From Alcaligenes pakistanensis (GTDB lineage: Bacteria > Pseudomonadota > Gammaproteobacteria > Burkholderiales > Burkholderiaceae_B): a DNA stretch of 64,000 nucleotides. The stretch is from positions 188,718 to 252,717 of the forward strand of contig NZ_BMZN01000001.1 of NCBI RefSeq assembly GCF_014652815.1, written 5' to 3'. The position numbers and the translations under genes are program-made. Of this stretch, positions 1 to 10,172 are shown in pieces (the stretch's first letter is position 1; each line of letters starts with the position of its first letter). The notes below the pieces were generated by a model. The model saw only the letters and a list, made by a program, of their open reading frames with translations. It was not told where the DNA came from and made no database searches.

Positions 1-1230
1 CGAAGCGCGAGCCGCAGGCCGAACTCCGGGGCGATGAGCACTGGATTCCGCTTCCGGTGCCAGTACATCATCAGGCGCCTCTCCTTGGGCTAGCACAGTA
101 CGAACATGCGCCGCCAAATCGTCACCCGACAAACTGCGAGGCCCCTCCAGGCTGGCACACATCCAATGGTCAATACGTGTTGCCATACGGGCGATCACCC
201 CGTCCACATCTTTATCCTTGTACATTCCCACCACCGCAATGGTTTTGGGATAAGCCGGCATATTATCCAGGTTCTGCGCCAGAGCCGCAGCAGCATGGGG
301 ATTATGGGCGACATCGAAAATGATGCATGGCAAACCGGGCTGAATCTGAAAACGACCCGGCGTCTGCGCACGCAACAATCCTGCGCGCACAGCTTGTGCT
401 GGCACGGCCAGTCGGGGATGCAAAGATTCAAGGGCCGCTAACGCCGCAGAGGCATTCAGTAATTGGTTAGCGCCTCGCAAGGCTGGATACGCCAAAGCGG
501 CACGTCGCTGATTGCGTCCACCGTAAGCCCATTGCTGACGGTCGCCCGAATAGTTGAAATCTTTACCAAACAGCCACAACTGGGCACCAACTTCCTCGGC
601 ATAGTCCAGCATGGTCTGGGGTGGAATCGGGTCGGCACAAATTGCAGGACGATCCTTGCGGAAAATATGGGCCTTTTCCCAGGCCACCTGCTCCCGGGTA
701 TTGCCCAGGTACTCAGCATGATCGATATCGATGCTGGTAATGACTGAGCAATCCGCATCAATGATATTGACGGCGTCCAACCGTCCACCCAGGCCCACTT
801 CCAGCACGGCCACATCAACGCGTTGCTCCTGAAACAGCAACAGGGCCGCCAACGTGGAGAACTCGAAGTATGTAAGCGTCAGCTCGCCTCGAGCGGCATC
901 GATGCGGGCAAACTGCGCCGTGATCTGCGCATCATCAGCCATTTCGCCATTCAGACGAATACGTTCGTTGTAGCGCACCAGATGCGGCGAGGCATACACG
1001 CCCACCTTATAGGCCGCCGCCAGCAAAATCGCTTCCAGCATGGCGCAGGTCGAGCCTTTGCCATTGGTGCCACCTACCGTAATGACTACCGAATCCAGCT
1101 TCAAGTTCAGACGTTCGGCAACCTCGCGAATCCGCCCCAGTCCCAAATCAATGGCCGAAGGATGCAAGGTTTCCAAATAGGACAGCCACTCGCTCAACGA
1201 GGAGTCGGCTTTCAGAACAGGATTAGTCAT
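1..1230 (-). CDS. folC: Bifunctional folylpolyglutamate/dihydrofolate synthase, 3' end cut by the window
   Basis: The frame is open from an ATG at 1230 to the window edge, giving 410 codons without a stop. It adds glutamate to dihydropteroate and folates in the cytoplasm. Reading the minus strand shows the family P-loop with GGTNGKGST near residue 55, and later the EVGLGGRLDAVN and SIDIDHAEYLGNT segments typical of Mur-ligase-like FolC. Full-length FolC is usually about 420-440 residues, so only a short C-terminal piece is missing. It lies downstream of the PDH operon terminator, 91 bases after the lpdA stop, and so probably has its own promoter. Confidence 0.9.
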   Translation of the reverse strand, partial: MTNPVLKADSSLSEWLSYLETLHPSAIDLGLGRIREVAERLNLKLDSVVITVGGTNGKGSTCAMLEAILLAAAYKVGVYASPHLVRYNERIRLNGEMADDAQITAQFARIDAARGELTLTYFEFSTLAALLLFQEQRVDVAVLEVGLGGRLDAVNIIDADCSVITSIDIDHAEYLGNTREQVAWEKAHIFRKDRPAICADPIPPQTMLDYAEEVGAQLWLFGKDFNYSGDRQQWAYGGRNQRRAALAYPALRGANQLLNASAALAALESLHPRLAVPAQAVRAGLLRAQTPGRFQIQPGLPCIIFDVAHNPHAAAALAQNLDNMPAYPKTIAVVGMYKDKDVDGVIARMATRIDHWMCASLEGPRSLSGDDLAAHVRTVLAQGEAPDDVLAPEAESSAHRPGVRPAARAS

Positions 1231-1254
1231 TGACAACACCAATTACAAAAAAAA

Positions 1255-1284
1255 ACGGCAGGCGCTGATGATAGCACCTGCCGT
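1255..1284 (-). terminator. Terminator of the PDH operon
   Basis: An 11-bp stem (1255-1265 with 1274-1284, one G:U pair) has an 8-base loop. On the minus strand it is followed by a run of nine T. It lies directly after the lpdA stop codon and before folC, a classical rho-independent terminator. Confidence 0.85.
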
Positions 1285-1321
1285 GGTCCAGCACGCCTTA
1301 ACAACTAGGCTGACACTGGTA

Positions 1322-3100
1322 TTACTTGCGACGTGCGGGCGGTAAATCCGTGCAGGTCCCTTCAACGATGGCGGCCGCTTTACTGACCGACTCGCACAAG
1401 GTGGGGTGCGGGTGGATGGATTTAGCCAAATCAACGGGATCTACACCCATTTCAATTGCCAAGACCAGCTCACCAATCAGTTCGCCTGCGTTGGTGCCGA
1501 CGATACCACCACCCACGATACGGTGAGTTTCAGCATCAAACAGAACCTTGGTGAAGCCTTCGTCGCGGTTGTTCGCAATTGCGCGACCGGATGCAGCCCA
1601 GGGGAATACGCCCTTCTCGACCTTGATGCCATCTTTCTTGGCCTGATCTTCTGTCAGACCCACCCAGGCAATTTCCGGATCGGTGTAGGCCACCGAAGGA
1701 ATCACTCGAGCGTCAAAGAAAGATTTTTCACCGGCGATGACTTCAGCGGCCACATGCGCTTCATGCTCGGCCTTATGCGCCAGCATGGGCTGACCCACGA
1801 TGTCGCCAATCGCGTAGATGTGCGGCACGTTGGTACGTTGCTGTTGATCGACCTGGATAAAACCACGGTCCGTCACCTGCACACCGGCTTTCTCGGCACC
1901 GACCTTCTTGCCATTGGGCGAGCGGCCCACGGCTTGCAGAACCAGATCGTAACGCTGTGGCTCAGCCGGAGCGTTCTTGCCTTCAAACGTAACCCAGATG
2001 CCATCTTCACGTGCCTCAGCAGCCACCGTGCTGGTTTCCAGCATCATGTGATCGAAGCGGTGCTTGTTCATCTTCTCCCACACCTTGACCACGTCGCGGT
2101 CTGCACCCGGCATCAAGCCGGTTTGCATTTCCACCACGTCCAGGCGTGCGCCCAGAGCCGAGTACACCGTACCCATTTCCAGACCGATGATGCCACCACC
2201 CACAATCAGCATGCGCTTGGGCACAGACTTCAGTTCCAGAGCACCCGTGGAATCCACAACACGTGGATCATCAGGCAGGAACGGCAGTTTTACCGACTGG
2301 CTGCCGGCCGCAATAATGGCCGAACCGAACTTGATCACTTTCTTGGTGCCGTCATTGGCGGTCACTTCGATGTGATTGGGGTCCAGGAACTGGCCGTTAC
2401 CGACTACTACCTGTACCTTGCGGCCCTTGGCCATACCGGCCAGACCACCGGTCAGCTTGCCGATCACCTTGTTCTTGTAGTCACGCAGCGCATCGATATC
2501 GATTTGCGCTTCGCCGAACTTGATGCCGTGCGTTGCCAGGGATTTGGCTTCCTCGTAGACCGCCACAGTATGCAGCAGAGCCTTGGAAGGAATACAACCC
2601 ACGTTCAGACACACACCACCCAAGGTGCTGTAACGCTCGACCAGAGCCACTTTCAGGCCCAGATCAGCCGCACGGAAGGCTGCGTTGTAGCCGCCGGGGC
2701 CTGCGCCCAGCACGACCACATCCACGGAATCATCCGAGCCGCCCTGATGGCTGGCAGCCTGGGGAGCCGGTGCGGCCGCAGCAGCCGGGGCTGCAGCGGC
2801 CGCGGGAACAGCCGCTTTAGGCGTGTCCTGTTTGGCAGCGGCGGCCGGAGCCGCTTGGCCCTCAGCCACTTCGATTTTGGCAATAGCCGAACCCTGGGAG
2901 ACTTTGTCGCCCACTTTGACCAGCAGCTCCTTGATCACCCCTGCCTGTGCGGCAGGGATTTCCATGGAGGCCTTGTCGGATTCGACCGTAATCAGGCTTT
3001 GCTCGACCTCGACCGTGTCGCCTACTTGCACGAGCACTTCGATAACATCGACCTCGCCGGAGTCACCGATATCGGGGACTGTCAGATCAATCAGACTCAT
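1322..3100 (-). CDS. lpdA: Dihydrolipoyl dehydrogenase (PDH E3) with N-terminal lipoyl domain
   Basis: E3 of the pyruvate dehydrogenase complex reoxidises dihydrolipoamide with FAD and NAD+. The 592-residue protein starts with a biotinyl/lipoyl domain (lipoyl lysine in [10 protein letters not shown] near residue 44). An Ala/Pro-rich linker (about 85-125) follows, then the flavin disulfide reductase body. That body has [10 protein letters not shown] for FAD, the redox pair in [13 protein letters not shown], a second GGGIIGLE nucleotide site and the C-terminal HPHPTLCES histidine motif. An E3 carrying a lipoyl domain is known in betaproteobacteria and Neisseria. The ATG at 3100 has an AAGGAG site overlapping the end of aceF, which lies 9 bases upstream, so translation is probably coupled. 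Confidence 0.97.
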   Translation of the reverse strand: MSLIDLTVPDIGDSGEVDVIEVLVQVGDTVEVEQSLITVESDKASMEIPAAQAGVIKELLVKVGDKVSQGSAIAKIEVAEGQAAPAAAAKQDTPKAAVPAAAAAPAAAAAPAPQAASHQGGSDDSVDVVVLGAGPGGYNAAFRAADLGLKVALVERYSTLGGVCLNVGCIPSKALLHTVAVYEEAKSLATHGIKFGEAQIDIDALRDYKNKVIGKLTGGLAGMAKGRKVQVVVGNGQFLDPNHIEVTANDGTKKVIKFGSAIIAAGSQSVKLPFLPDDPRVVDSTGALELKSVPKRMLIVGGGIIGLEMGTVYSALGARLDVVEMQTGLMPGADRDVVKVWEKMNKHRFDHMMLETSTVAAEAREDGIWVTFEGKNAPAEPQRYDLVLQAVGRSPNGKKVGAEKAGVQVTDRGFIQVDQQQRTNVPHIYAIGDIVGQPMLAHKAEHEAHVAAEVIAGEKSFFDARVIPSVAYTDPEIAWVGLTEDQAKKDGIKVEKGVFPWAASGRAIANNRDEGFTKVLFDAETHRIVGGGIVGTNAGELIGELVLAIEMGVDPVDLAKSIHPHPTLCESVSKAAAIVEGTCTDLPPARRK

Positions 3101-3109
3101 GGCAACTCC

Positions 3110-4807
3110 TTACAGTGCGATGCGGCGGAAATCAGCCAGCATCGTTGCCAAGAAGGCATTGAAACGGGCCGCCGAAGCACCGTCAATGACGCGGTGATCG
3201 TAGGACAAGGACAGTGGCAGCATCAAGCGAGGCTCGAATTCCTTACCATTCCAGACAGGCTGCATGGAGGAACGCGACAGACCCAGAATGGCCACTTCTG
3301 GCGCATTGATAATGGGTGTGAAGTCCGTACCGCCAATACCGCCCAGCGAGGAAATGGTGAAGCAACCGCCTTGCATTTGCGCAGCGCTCAGCTTGCCATC
3401 ACGAGCAGCAGCAGCCAGTTCGCCTGTTTCGCGGGCGATATCCAGCAGGCCTTTCTTGTCGGCATCACGGATAACAGGAACCACCAGGCCATTAGGCGTA
3501 TCAGCCGCAAAGCCGATGTGGTAGTACTGTTTCAGCACCAGATTGTCGCCGTCCAGCGAGGCATTGAACTCGGGGAATTTCTTCAGGGCAGCAACGGCCG
3601 CCTTGATGACGAAAGCCAGCATGGTGACGCGAGCACCGGATTTCTTGAATTCCTCGTTCAGCTCTTTGCGCAGGGCTTCCAAAGAGGTGATGTCCGCCAC
3701 ATCGTTGTTGGTGACATGAGGGATCATGACCCAGTTGCGATGCAGGTTGGCACCCGAGATTTTCTTGATACGCGACAAAGCACGTGTCTCGACCTCACCA
3801 AACTTGGCAAAGTCGACTTTAGGCCATGCCAGAACGTCCAGACCACCGACTTGAGCAGCGGTACCGGCAGCCGTTACCGGCGCCGCACCACCTGCCATGG
3901 CTTGCTTCACAAAGCCGCGCACGTCATCAACCGTAATACGGCCTTTATTGCCCGAACCGTGAACCTTACCCAGGTCCACACCCAATTCGCGCGCGAACTT
4001 ACGCACGCTAGGCGAGGCATGAGGCAGGTTGCGCAAGGTAGCGTCAGCCTGAGCAAACGCAGCCGTAGGCGACACACGCTCAGGAGCAGGTGCACCAGCT
4101 CCGACCACGACCGAGGACGAAGCAACGGCTGGCGCTGCGGCGGCCGGAGCCTCCACAGGCGCGGCTGCGGCTTCAGCTTGTTTGGCAGGCGCGGCAGCCG
4201 GAGCGGAACCTTGTACGGTTACCTCCAGAATGTCGCTACCTTGGCTAACCTTGTCACCCAGCTTTACTTTGACGGCTGTCACCACACCAGCGTGTGAGGA
4301 CGGCACTTCCATGGACGCTTTGTCTGATTCCACGGTGATCAGGCTTTGGTCCACCTCAATGGTGTCACCGACCTGAACCATGATTTCGATCACGTCCACA
4401 TCGCGGGCGTCGCCGATATCAGGCACTTGCACCGTCACCTGCTGCTCAGCACCCGCTGGGGCGGCAGCAGCAGCTGCCGGAGCCGCTTCTTTGGCGGGTT
4501 CGGCTTGAGGAGCGGGAGCTGCTTCGGCCTTGGCAGGCTCGGCAGCAGGCGCAGCCTGTGCGCCCTCTGCGGCTTCCAGTTCCAGAACCAGACTGCCTTC
4601 CTTGACCTTATCGCCCAGCTTGACCTTGATGGACTTGACCACACCAGCGGCAGACGATGGGATTTCCATGGAAGCCTTGTCGGATTCCACTGTAATCAGG
4701 CTCTGTTCGACCTCAATGGTCTCGCCTTCCTTAACCAGAATTTCGATCACTTCGACAGCGTCGTCAGCACCGATATCCGGGATTTTGACTTGAATGATAT
4801 TGCTCAT
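3110..4807 (-). CDS. aceF: Dihydrolipoyllysine acetyltransferase (PDH E2)
   Basis: E2 transfers the acetyl group from lipoamide to CoA and forms the core of the complex. The 565-residue protein has two N-terminal lipoyl domains, each with ESDKASME (near residues 45 and 165). They are separated by Ala/Pro-rich swinging-arm linkers. A peripheral-subunit-binding domain follows near residue 265 (SPSVRKFARELGVDLGKVHGSG), and then the catalytic acyltransferase domain ending in SLSYDHRVIDGA, which holds the active-site His and Asp. Gene order aceE-aceF-lpdA and short gaps (11 and 9 bases) show one operon. Confidence 0.97.
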   Translation of the reverse strand: MSNIIQVKIPDIGADDAVEVIEILVKEGETIEVEQSLITVESDKASMEIPSSAAGVVKSIKVKLGDKVKEGSLVLELEAAEGAQAAPAAEPAKAEAAPAPQAEPAKEAAPAAAAAAPAGAEQQVTVQVPDIGDARDVDVIEIMVQVGDTIEVDQSLITVESDKASMEVPSSHAGVVTAVKVKLGDKVSQGSDILEVTVQGSAPAAAPAKQAEAAAAPVEAPAAAAPAVASSSVVVGAGAPAPERVSPTAAFAQADATLRNLPHASPSVRKFARELGVDLGKVHGSGNKGRITVDDVRGFVKQAMAGGAAPVTAAGTAAQVGGLDVLAWPKVDFAKFGEVETRALSRIKKISGANLHRNWVMIPHVTNNDVADITSLEALRKELNEEFKKSGARVTMLAFVIKAAVAALKKFPEFNASLDGDNLVLKQYYHIGFAADTPNGLVVPVIRDADKKGLLDIARETGELAAAARDGKLSAAQMQGGCFTISSLGGIGGTDFTPIINAPEVAILGLSRSSMQPVWNGKEFEPRLMLPLSLSYDHRVIDGASAARFNAFLATMLADFRRIAL

Positions 4808-4818
4808 GGTTCAGTCCC

Positions 4819-7527
4819 TTATGCGTGGTGCGGGTTAGCCTTGGAAGGATTGATGCCATATTTGGCAATCGCTTCGGACGCTTTGCTAAATGGAATCTTG
4901 CCCTCTTCAGCCAGCGCACGCAGAGCAGCCAACACCACAAAGTGACGATCAACCTCAAAGTGCTCACGCAGCTTGAAGCGGAAGTCGGAACGGCCGAAAC
5001 CATCAGTACCCAGCACTTTGTAGGTGCGATCCTTAGGCACGAACGGACGGATCTGATCGCCGTAGGCCTTGATGTAGTCGGTAGAGACCACGATAGGACC
5101 GTCGGTTTTCTGCAGCTGAGTGGTCACGTACGGTACGGGCAGATCCTTGCCTTCCGGGTTCAACAAAGCAGCACGTTCGCAATCCAGACCATCACGACGC
5201 AATTCGGTAAAGCTGGTGACGCTCCAGACATCAGAGCCAATGCCCCAGTCTTTTTCCAGCAAATCTTGTGCAGCGATGACTTCGCGCAAAATCGTGCCCG
5301 AGCCCATCAGCTGAACGCGCAGCTTGCTGTCTTTGGCCACGGACTTGAATTTGTACATACCGCGCAAAATGCCGTCTTCGTCGCCATCGACCAAGCCTGG
5401 CTGAGCGTAGTTCTCGTTCATCAGGGTGACGTAGTAGTACACGTCTTCCTGGTCTTGAACCATGCGCTTCAAACCGTGCTGCATGATGACAGCCACTTCG
5501 TGCGAGAAAGTGGGGTCGTAGGATACGCAGTTAGGAATCAGCGAGGACTGAATATGGCTGTGACCATCTTCGTGCTGCAGACCTTCACCGTTCAGAGTGG
5601 TACGACCAGCGGTGCCGCCCAGTACGAAACCACGCGCCTTCATGTCACCCGCTGCCCAGGCCAAGTCGCCAAAGCGCTGGAAGCCGAACATGGAGTAGTA
5701 AATGAAGAACGGGATCATGATGCGGTTGCTGTTGGAGTACGACGTCGCCGCCGCAATCCAGGAGCTGAATGCACCCTGTTCGTTAATACCTTCCTGCAAC
5801 AACTGACCGTTGGCCGTTTCGCGGTAGTACATGACCTGGTCTTTATCAACCGGGGTGTACTTCTGGCCTTCAGGTGCGTAAATACCGATCTGACGGAACA
5901 GACCTTCCATACCAAACGTACGGGATTCGTCAGCCAGGATAGGTACAGCACGAGGGCCTACTTGCTTGTCGCGCAGCAAGGTGTTGAAGAAACGCACAAA
6001 CGCTTGGGTCGTGGAAATCTCACGGCCTTCGGCAGTCGCTTCCAGCATGGGCTTGAACGCGTCCAGTGTAGGTACGGTCAGCTGTTCGTCGGCCTTGTTG
6101 CGGCGCTTAGGCAGGTAACCACCCAAGGCTTGGCGACGGGCATGCAAGTACTGCATTTCTGGCGAATCGTCGGCAGGCTTAAAGTACGGCAGCTCTTCCA
6201 ATTTGTCGTCAGGAACCGGGATATTGAAACGGTCGCGGAATTCGCGCACGGCGTCCAGATCCAGGCTCTTTTGCTGGTGCGAAGGGTTCTTGGCTTGGCC
6301 AACGTGACCCATGCCGTAACCTTTGATGGTTTTGGCCAGGATGACGGTAGGCTGACCTTCGTGCTTGCTGGCCGAATCAAAGGCTGCAAACACTTTGTGT
6401 GGATCATGACCACCACGGTTCAAGCGCCAGATATCTTCGTCGCTCATGCGGCTGACCATTTCCAGCAGCTTGGGGTGCTTGCCAAAGAAGTGTTCACGAA
6501 CGTAGGCACCGTCGTTGGCTTTGTAGGCCTGGTACTCGCCGTCCACGGTATCTTCCATGACTTTGCGCAAAATGCCTTCTTTATCGCGAGCCAACAAGGG
6601 ATCCCAATAACCACCCCAAATCAGCTTGAGCACGTTCCAGCCAGCGCCACGGAAGGTGCCTTCCAGTTCCTGGATGATCTTGCCGTTACCGCGCACAGGA
6701 CCGTCCAGACGCTGCAAGTTACAGTTCACGATGAAAATCAGGTTGTCCAGTTTTTCACGTGCAGCCAGACCAATGGCGCCCAAGGATTCGGGTTCGTCCA
6801 TCTCGCCGTCGCCCAGAAACACCCAAACTTTACGGCCGCTGGTATCAGCAATGCCACGGGCATGCAGGTACTTCAGGAAACGAGCCTGGTAAATCGCCAT
6901 CAGTGGGCCCAAGCCCATGGAGACGGTGGGGAACTGCCAGAATTCGGGCATCAACTTAGGATGCGGGTAGGACGGCAAGCCTTTGCCATCAACTTCCTGA
7001 CGGAAGTTATTCAGCTGATCTTCGGAGATACGGCCTTCCATGAAGGCGCGGGCGTAGATACCGGGCGATGAGTGGCCCTGGAAAAACACCATATCGCCGC
7101 CGCGATCTTCGGTCTCGGCGTGCCAGAAGTGGTTTTGACCGCAGCCAATCATGGTGGCCAGCGAGGCAAACGAGGCAATGTGACCGCCCAGACCACCACC
7201 ATCGGGCGGGGTTTCGCGGTTAGCGCGCACGACCATGGCCATGGCGTTCCAGCGAATGTAGGAACGGATACGCTCTTCAAGAACCAGATTACCGGGATGG
7301 GCAGGTTCCAGGCCGGGAGGAATTGTGTTCTCATAAGCCGTGTTGGGCGAGAACGGGATGTGGGCACCGGAACGGCGGGCCAGATCGATCAGCTTCTCGA
7401 TCAGATCATGGGCGCGGGCCGGGCCTTCGCGATCCACCACCGCTTCCAGGGCGTCAAGCCACTCTTTTGTTTCTAGGGCTTGGTCTTGACTGACCTGAGC
7501 CGAACTATTGTCTTGGGTTGAGGACAT
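4819..7527 (-). CDS. aceE: Pyruvate dehydrogenase E1 component, homodimeric type
   Basis: E1 decarboxylates pyruvate with thiamine diphosphate and acetylates the E2 lipoyl groups. The 902-residue length fits the single-chain AceE family of gammaproteobacteria and betaproteobacteria. The ThDP/Mg motif is visible as GDGEMDEPES followed about 28 residues later by NCN. The ATG at 7527 (MSSTQDNSS...) is preferred because GGAGAC lies upstream of it; an upstream in-frame extension to 7584 lacks a site and family similarity. It is the first gene of the PDH operon. The divergent sensor kinase begins 267 bases away. Confidence 0.97.
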   Translation of the reverse strand: MSSTQDNSSAQVSQDQALETKEWLDALEAVVDREGPARAHDLIEKLIDLARRSGAHIPFSPNTAYENTIPPGLEPAHPGNLVLEERIRSYIRWNAMAMVVRANRETPPDGGGLGGHIASFASLATMIGCGQNHFWHAETEDRGGDMVFFQGHSSPGIYARAFMEGRISEDQLNNFRQEVDGKGLPSYPHPKLMPEFWQFPTVSMGLGPLMAIYQARFLKYLHARGIADTSGRKVWVFLGDGEMDEPESLGAIGLAAREKLDNLIFIVNCNLQRLDGPVRGNGKIIQELEGTFRGAGWNVLKLIWGGYWDPLLARDKEGILRKVMEDTVDGEYQAYKANDGAYVREHFFGKHPKLLEMVSRMSDEDIWRLNRGGHDPHKVFAAFDSASKHEGQPTVILAKTIKGYGMGHVGQAKNPSHQQKSLDLDAVREFRDRFNIPVPDDKLEELPYFKPADDSPEMQYLHARRQALGGYLPKRRNKADEQLTVPTLDAFKPMLEATAEGREISTTQAFVRFFNTLLRDKQVGPRAVPILADESRTFGMEGLFRQIGIYAPEGQKYTPVDKDQVMYYRETANGQLLQEGINEQGAFSSWIAAATSYSNSNRIMIPFFIYYSMFGFQRFGDLAWAAGDMKARGFVLGGTAGRTTLNGEGLQHEDGHSHIQSSLIPNCVSYDPTFSHEVAVIMQHGLKRMVQDQEDVYYYVTLMNENYAQPGLVDGDEDGILRGMYKFKSVAKDSKLRVQLMGSGTILREVIAAQDLLEKDWGIGSDVWSVTSFTELRRDGLDCERAALLNPEGKDLPVPYVTTQLQKTDGPIVVSTDYIKAYGDQIRPFVPKDRTYKVLGTDGFGRSDFRFKLREHFEVDRHFVVLAALRALAEEGKIPFSKASEAIAKYGINPSKANPHHA

Positions 7528-7632
7528 ATAGTGTCTCCATATATGTGGTAGTAGTCCGGTCTTGCTCGACGCTGAGCCGCCCATCTAATAAGAAGTAAAG
7601 CGATCCTGACCGAAGCGGGTTTTGCGGACTGT

Positions 7633-7695
7633 GAGCGTTCAAGGCGGGGTACGCCTGCACCGAACCATTCTAGGAAAGAACGCTCAAACGCTCAA
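7633..7695. promoter_or_regulatory. Repeat-containing aceE/sensor-kinase intergenic control region
   Basis: GAGCGTTC (7633-7640) and GAACGCTC (7678-7685) form a perfect 8-bp inverted repeat. AACGCTCAA is then repeated directly at 7679-7687 and 7687-7695. Three copies of the same element between two divergent promoters suggest binding sites for a regulator, possibly the neighbouring response regulator. That assignment is inference. Confidence 0.4.
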
Positions 7696-7794
7696 GCGAA
7701 ATTTCATTTTATGGTATGTGTTTTCATAATACGAAATATCACTAAAAAAAATAGCGCTACATTACAATCCAGCCATACTCCTATTCGTGCAGTC

Positions 7795-9552
7795 ATGGCC
7801 ACTCATTCTAAAAAGTCTCTCATCCCTTCAACCTTCTATGATCAGGCCAAACAGAATCGCCGCGGATTCTATTGGTTGACACCGGTTGTTGTGCTGTTTC
7901 TCTACCTCTGTGTCATGGGGGTGTTCCTGTGGCTGCAACGCCTGCAAAACGATAGCGTCATGTTTGTGACCATCGACCAGGAAACACGTCAGCAACGCCT
8001 GATGATGGTGATCCTGGCCCTGTCTCTGGTGATTGTGGTCAGCTTGTTGGCGCTCTGGCGCTACACCCGTTTTCGCACCCATGCCGAAGCCGCCCAGACA
8101 GCCGAGACCGGTTTTAGGCGTGCCATGGAAAACTCCATGTCCACCGGGATGCGCGTTTTTGATATGCAGGGGCGCATTGCGTATGTGAACCCGGCTTTCT
8201 GTAGGATGATCGGCTGGAACGAGGCCGATCTGGTTGGACGCACCGCCCCCTTCCCTTACTGGTTACCGGGCCGTCATCAACAGCATCAGGAAACCCTGGA
8301 CCTTTTGCTCTCGGGCCGCACCCCCAGCAGTGGCTTGGAAGTAGAAGCCCAACGTCGTGACGGTTCGCGCTTTACCGCCCGTATGTATGTCTCGCCGCTG
8401 CGCGCCCCCAACGGCGAACAAATCGGCTGGATGACTTCCATGACGGACATCACCGAGCCTAAACGTATTCGCGAAGCCTTGACCGCCGCACACGAGCGTT
8501 TCATGACGGTGCTGGAAGGTCTGGACGATGCGATCTCTGTAGTGGCCGATACCTCGGACGGTCTGGAGCTGCTGTTTGCCAACCGCACCTATCGTCGCTT
8601 CTTTGGTGCCCAGTCCAACGGCCACGCCGAATTGCTGGGTGGCCGCCTGGGACGCTTCACCGATGAAACCGTGGAGATTTACTCTGAGTCCGCTGCCCGC
8701 TGGTTTGAAGTCCACCATCGCATGCTGGCCTGGACAGACGGACGCCGCGTACGTCTGCAAGTGGCGCGCGACATTACGGACCGCCGCAAACATGAAGAGG
8801 CCTCGCGAATCCAGCAGGAAAAAGTGCAGTTGACCAGCCGCCTGACCACGATGGGTGAAATGGCCTCGTCCCTGGCGCACGAATTGAACCAACCCCTGAC
8901 GGCCATCAATAACTACAGCATGGGGGCCGTGGCTATGCTCAAGTCCGGCCGCTATCAGCCCGAAACCTTGTTGGCCGCACTAGAAAAAGCCGCGCAGCAA
9001 GCCGAGCGTGCCGGCAAGATCATCAGCCGCATTCGCGAGTTCGTAAAGCGTAGCGAACCCCGCCGCACCCGTGCCAAAGTGATGCGTATTGTGGAAAACG
9101 CCGTCAGCTTTGCTGAAATCGACGCCCGCAAGCGCCAAATCGAGATCGAATTAAGCATTCCTGATCCCGTTCCTGACGTCATTGCCGACCCCATTCTCAT
9201 AGAACAGGTATTATTGAATCTGCTCAAAAATGGGATCGAAGCCATGGAACACAGTGAACATCACGTGCTCCACCTGGTGATCAGCCAACAAGAATCGCTT
9301 TTAGAGATGGCCGTGATCGATCGTGGTCATGGCCTGAAAGATCCCGAGCGCCTCTTTGAACCGTTTTACAGTACCAAGTCCGAAGGCCTGGGGATGGGCC
9401 TGAATATCTGTCGCACAATTATTGAATCGCATCACGGCCGCCTGTGGGCAGTCGGCAATCCAGAGGGTGGAACGATTTTCCGTTTCAGTCTACCTTGTGC
9501 GGCACCCGATGTAGCGGACACCCTTGATAACAAACTGGAGATACCCGAATGA
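7795..9552 (+). CDS. Membrane-bound PAS-domain sensor histidine kinase
   Basis: Sensor of a two-component pair. Two transmembrane helices near residues 27-45 and 61-80 flank a very short periplasmic loop. A PAS domain (about 100-225, with PYWLPGRHQQH) follows, then a second PAS-like region (about 235-330). The kinase core has HELNQPLTAINNY with the phospho-His near residue 362, an N box (LLNLLKNGIEAM), and G boxes DRGHGL and GLGMGLNIC. The ATG at 7795 (MATHSKKS) is chosen; an in-frame ATG at 7711 adds 28 atypical residues over the promoter region. The stop overlaps the regulator start by 4 bases. The signal sensed is unknown; the short loop argues for a membrane or cytoplasmic cue. Confidence 0.88.
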   Translation: MATHSKKSLIPSTFYDQAKQNRRGFYWLTPVVVLFLYLCVMGVFLWLQRLQNDSVMFVTIDQETRQQRLMMVILALSLVIVVSLLALWRYTRFRTHAEAAQTAETGFRRAMENSMSTGMRVFDMQGRIAYVNPAFCRMIGWNEADLVGRTAPFPYWLPGRHQQHQETLDLLLSGRTPSSGLEVEAQRRDGSRFTARMYVSPLRAPNGEQIGWMTSMTDITEPKRIREALTAAHERFMTVLEGLDDAISVVADTSDGLELLFANRTYRRFFGAQSNGHAELLGGRLGRFTDETVEIYSESAARWFEVHHRMLAWTDGRRVRLQVARDITDRRKHEEASRIQQEKVQLTSRLTTMGEMASSLAHELNQPLTAINNYSMGAVAMLKSGRYQPETLLAALEKAAQQAERAGKIISRIREFVKRSEPRRTRAKVMRIVENAVSFAEIDARKRQIEIELSIPDPVPDVIADPILIEQVLLNLLKNGIEAMEHSEHHVLHLVISQQESLLEMAVIDRGHGLKDPERLFEPFYSTKSEGLGMGLNICRTIIESHHGRLWAVGNPEGGTIFRFSLPCAAPDVADTLDNKLEIPE

Positions 9553-10172
9553 CCAGCCCGCAAATGCCATGCACCATTTACGTAGTCGATGACGACGAAG
9601 CCGTACGGGACTCCTTGCGCTGGCTATTGGAAGCCAACGGCTACCGGGTCCGCTGCTTTGCATCGGGCGAAGAGTTTTTAGGCGCTTATGACCCCGCACA
9701 AGTGGCCGTCCTGATTGTGGACGTGCGTATGCCCGGCATGAGCGGCCTGGAGCTTCAAGAAGCCTTGATTGCCCGCAAATCGTCTATCCCGATTGTGTTC
9801 ATTACCGGCCACGGCGACGTGCCTATGGCCGTGAGCACCATGAAAAAAGGGGCCATCGATTTTCTGGAAAAACCGTTTAACGAAGCCGATCTGCGCACCA
9901 TTGTGGGTCGCATGATCGAACAAGCCACGACTCGCGCCTCGCAGGCGCAGGTACAAAAAGATCAACAAGAAGTCCTGGGTCGCCTGACCGCCCGTGAGCA
10001 GCAAGTGCTGGAGCGCATTGTTGCCGGCCGTCTGAACAAGCAGATTGCTGGGGACTTGAATATCAGCATTAAAACTGTCGAAGCGCACCGCGCCAATATC
10101 ATGGAAAAACTGGAAGTTACTACGGTTGCCGACCTCATGAAAATCGCCCTCACCAAGTCCGAGGATGCGTAA
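9549..10172 (+). CDS. FixJ/NarL-type response regulator
   Basis: Partner of the preceding kinase, to which it is coupled by an ATGA overlap. The 207-residue protein has a receiver domain (acidic pocket VVDDDEAVRD, phosphoacceptor Asp58 in VDVRMPG, conserved Lys in FLEKPF). A short linker follows, and then a LuxR-type helix-turn-helix (LTAREQQVLERIVAGRLNKQIAGDLNISIKTVEAHR). It is therefore a DNA-binding transcription factor. Target genes cannot be read off, but the repeats between it and aceE and the directly abutting folD are plausible. The stop codon is immediately followed by the folD ATG. Confidence 0.92.
   Translation: MTSPQMPCTIYVVDDDEAVRDSLRWLLEANGYRVRCFASGEEFLGAYDPAQVAVLIVDVRMPGMSGLELQEALIARKSSIPIVFITGHGDVPMAVSTMKKGAIDFLEKPFNEADLRTIVGRMIEQATTRASQAQVQKDQQEVLGRLTAREQQVLERIVAGRLNKQIAGDLNISIKTVEAHRANIMEKLEVTTVADLMKIALTKSEDA

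Noticed and set aside
1406..4297. A 963-codon open frame on the plus strand opposite lpdA and aceF
   Set aside because: It is antisense to two well-supported genes, rich in His and Gln, and lacks any domain signature; it is a shadow of GC-rich codon use.
4825..7071. A 748-codon open frame on the plus strand opposite aceE
   Set aside because: Antisense to aceE with no recognisable domains or ribosome site; a shadow frame.
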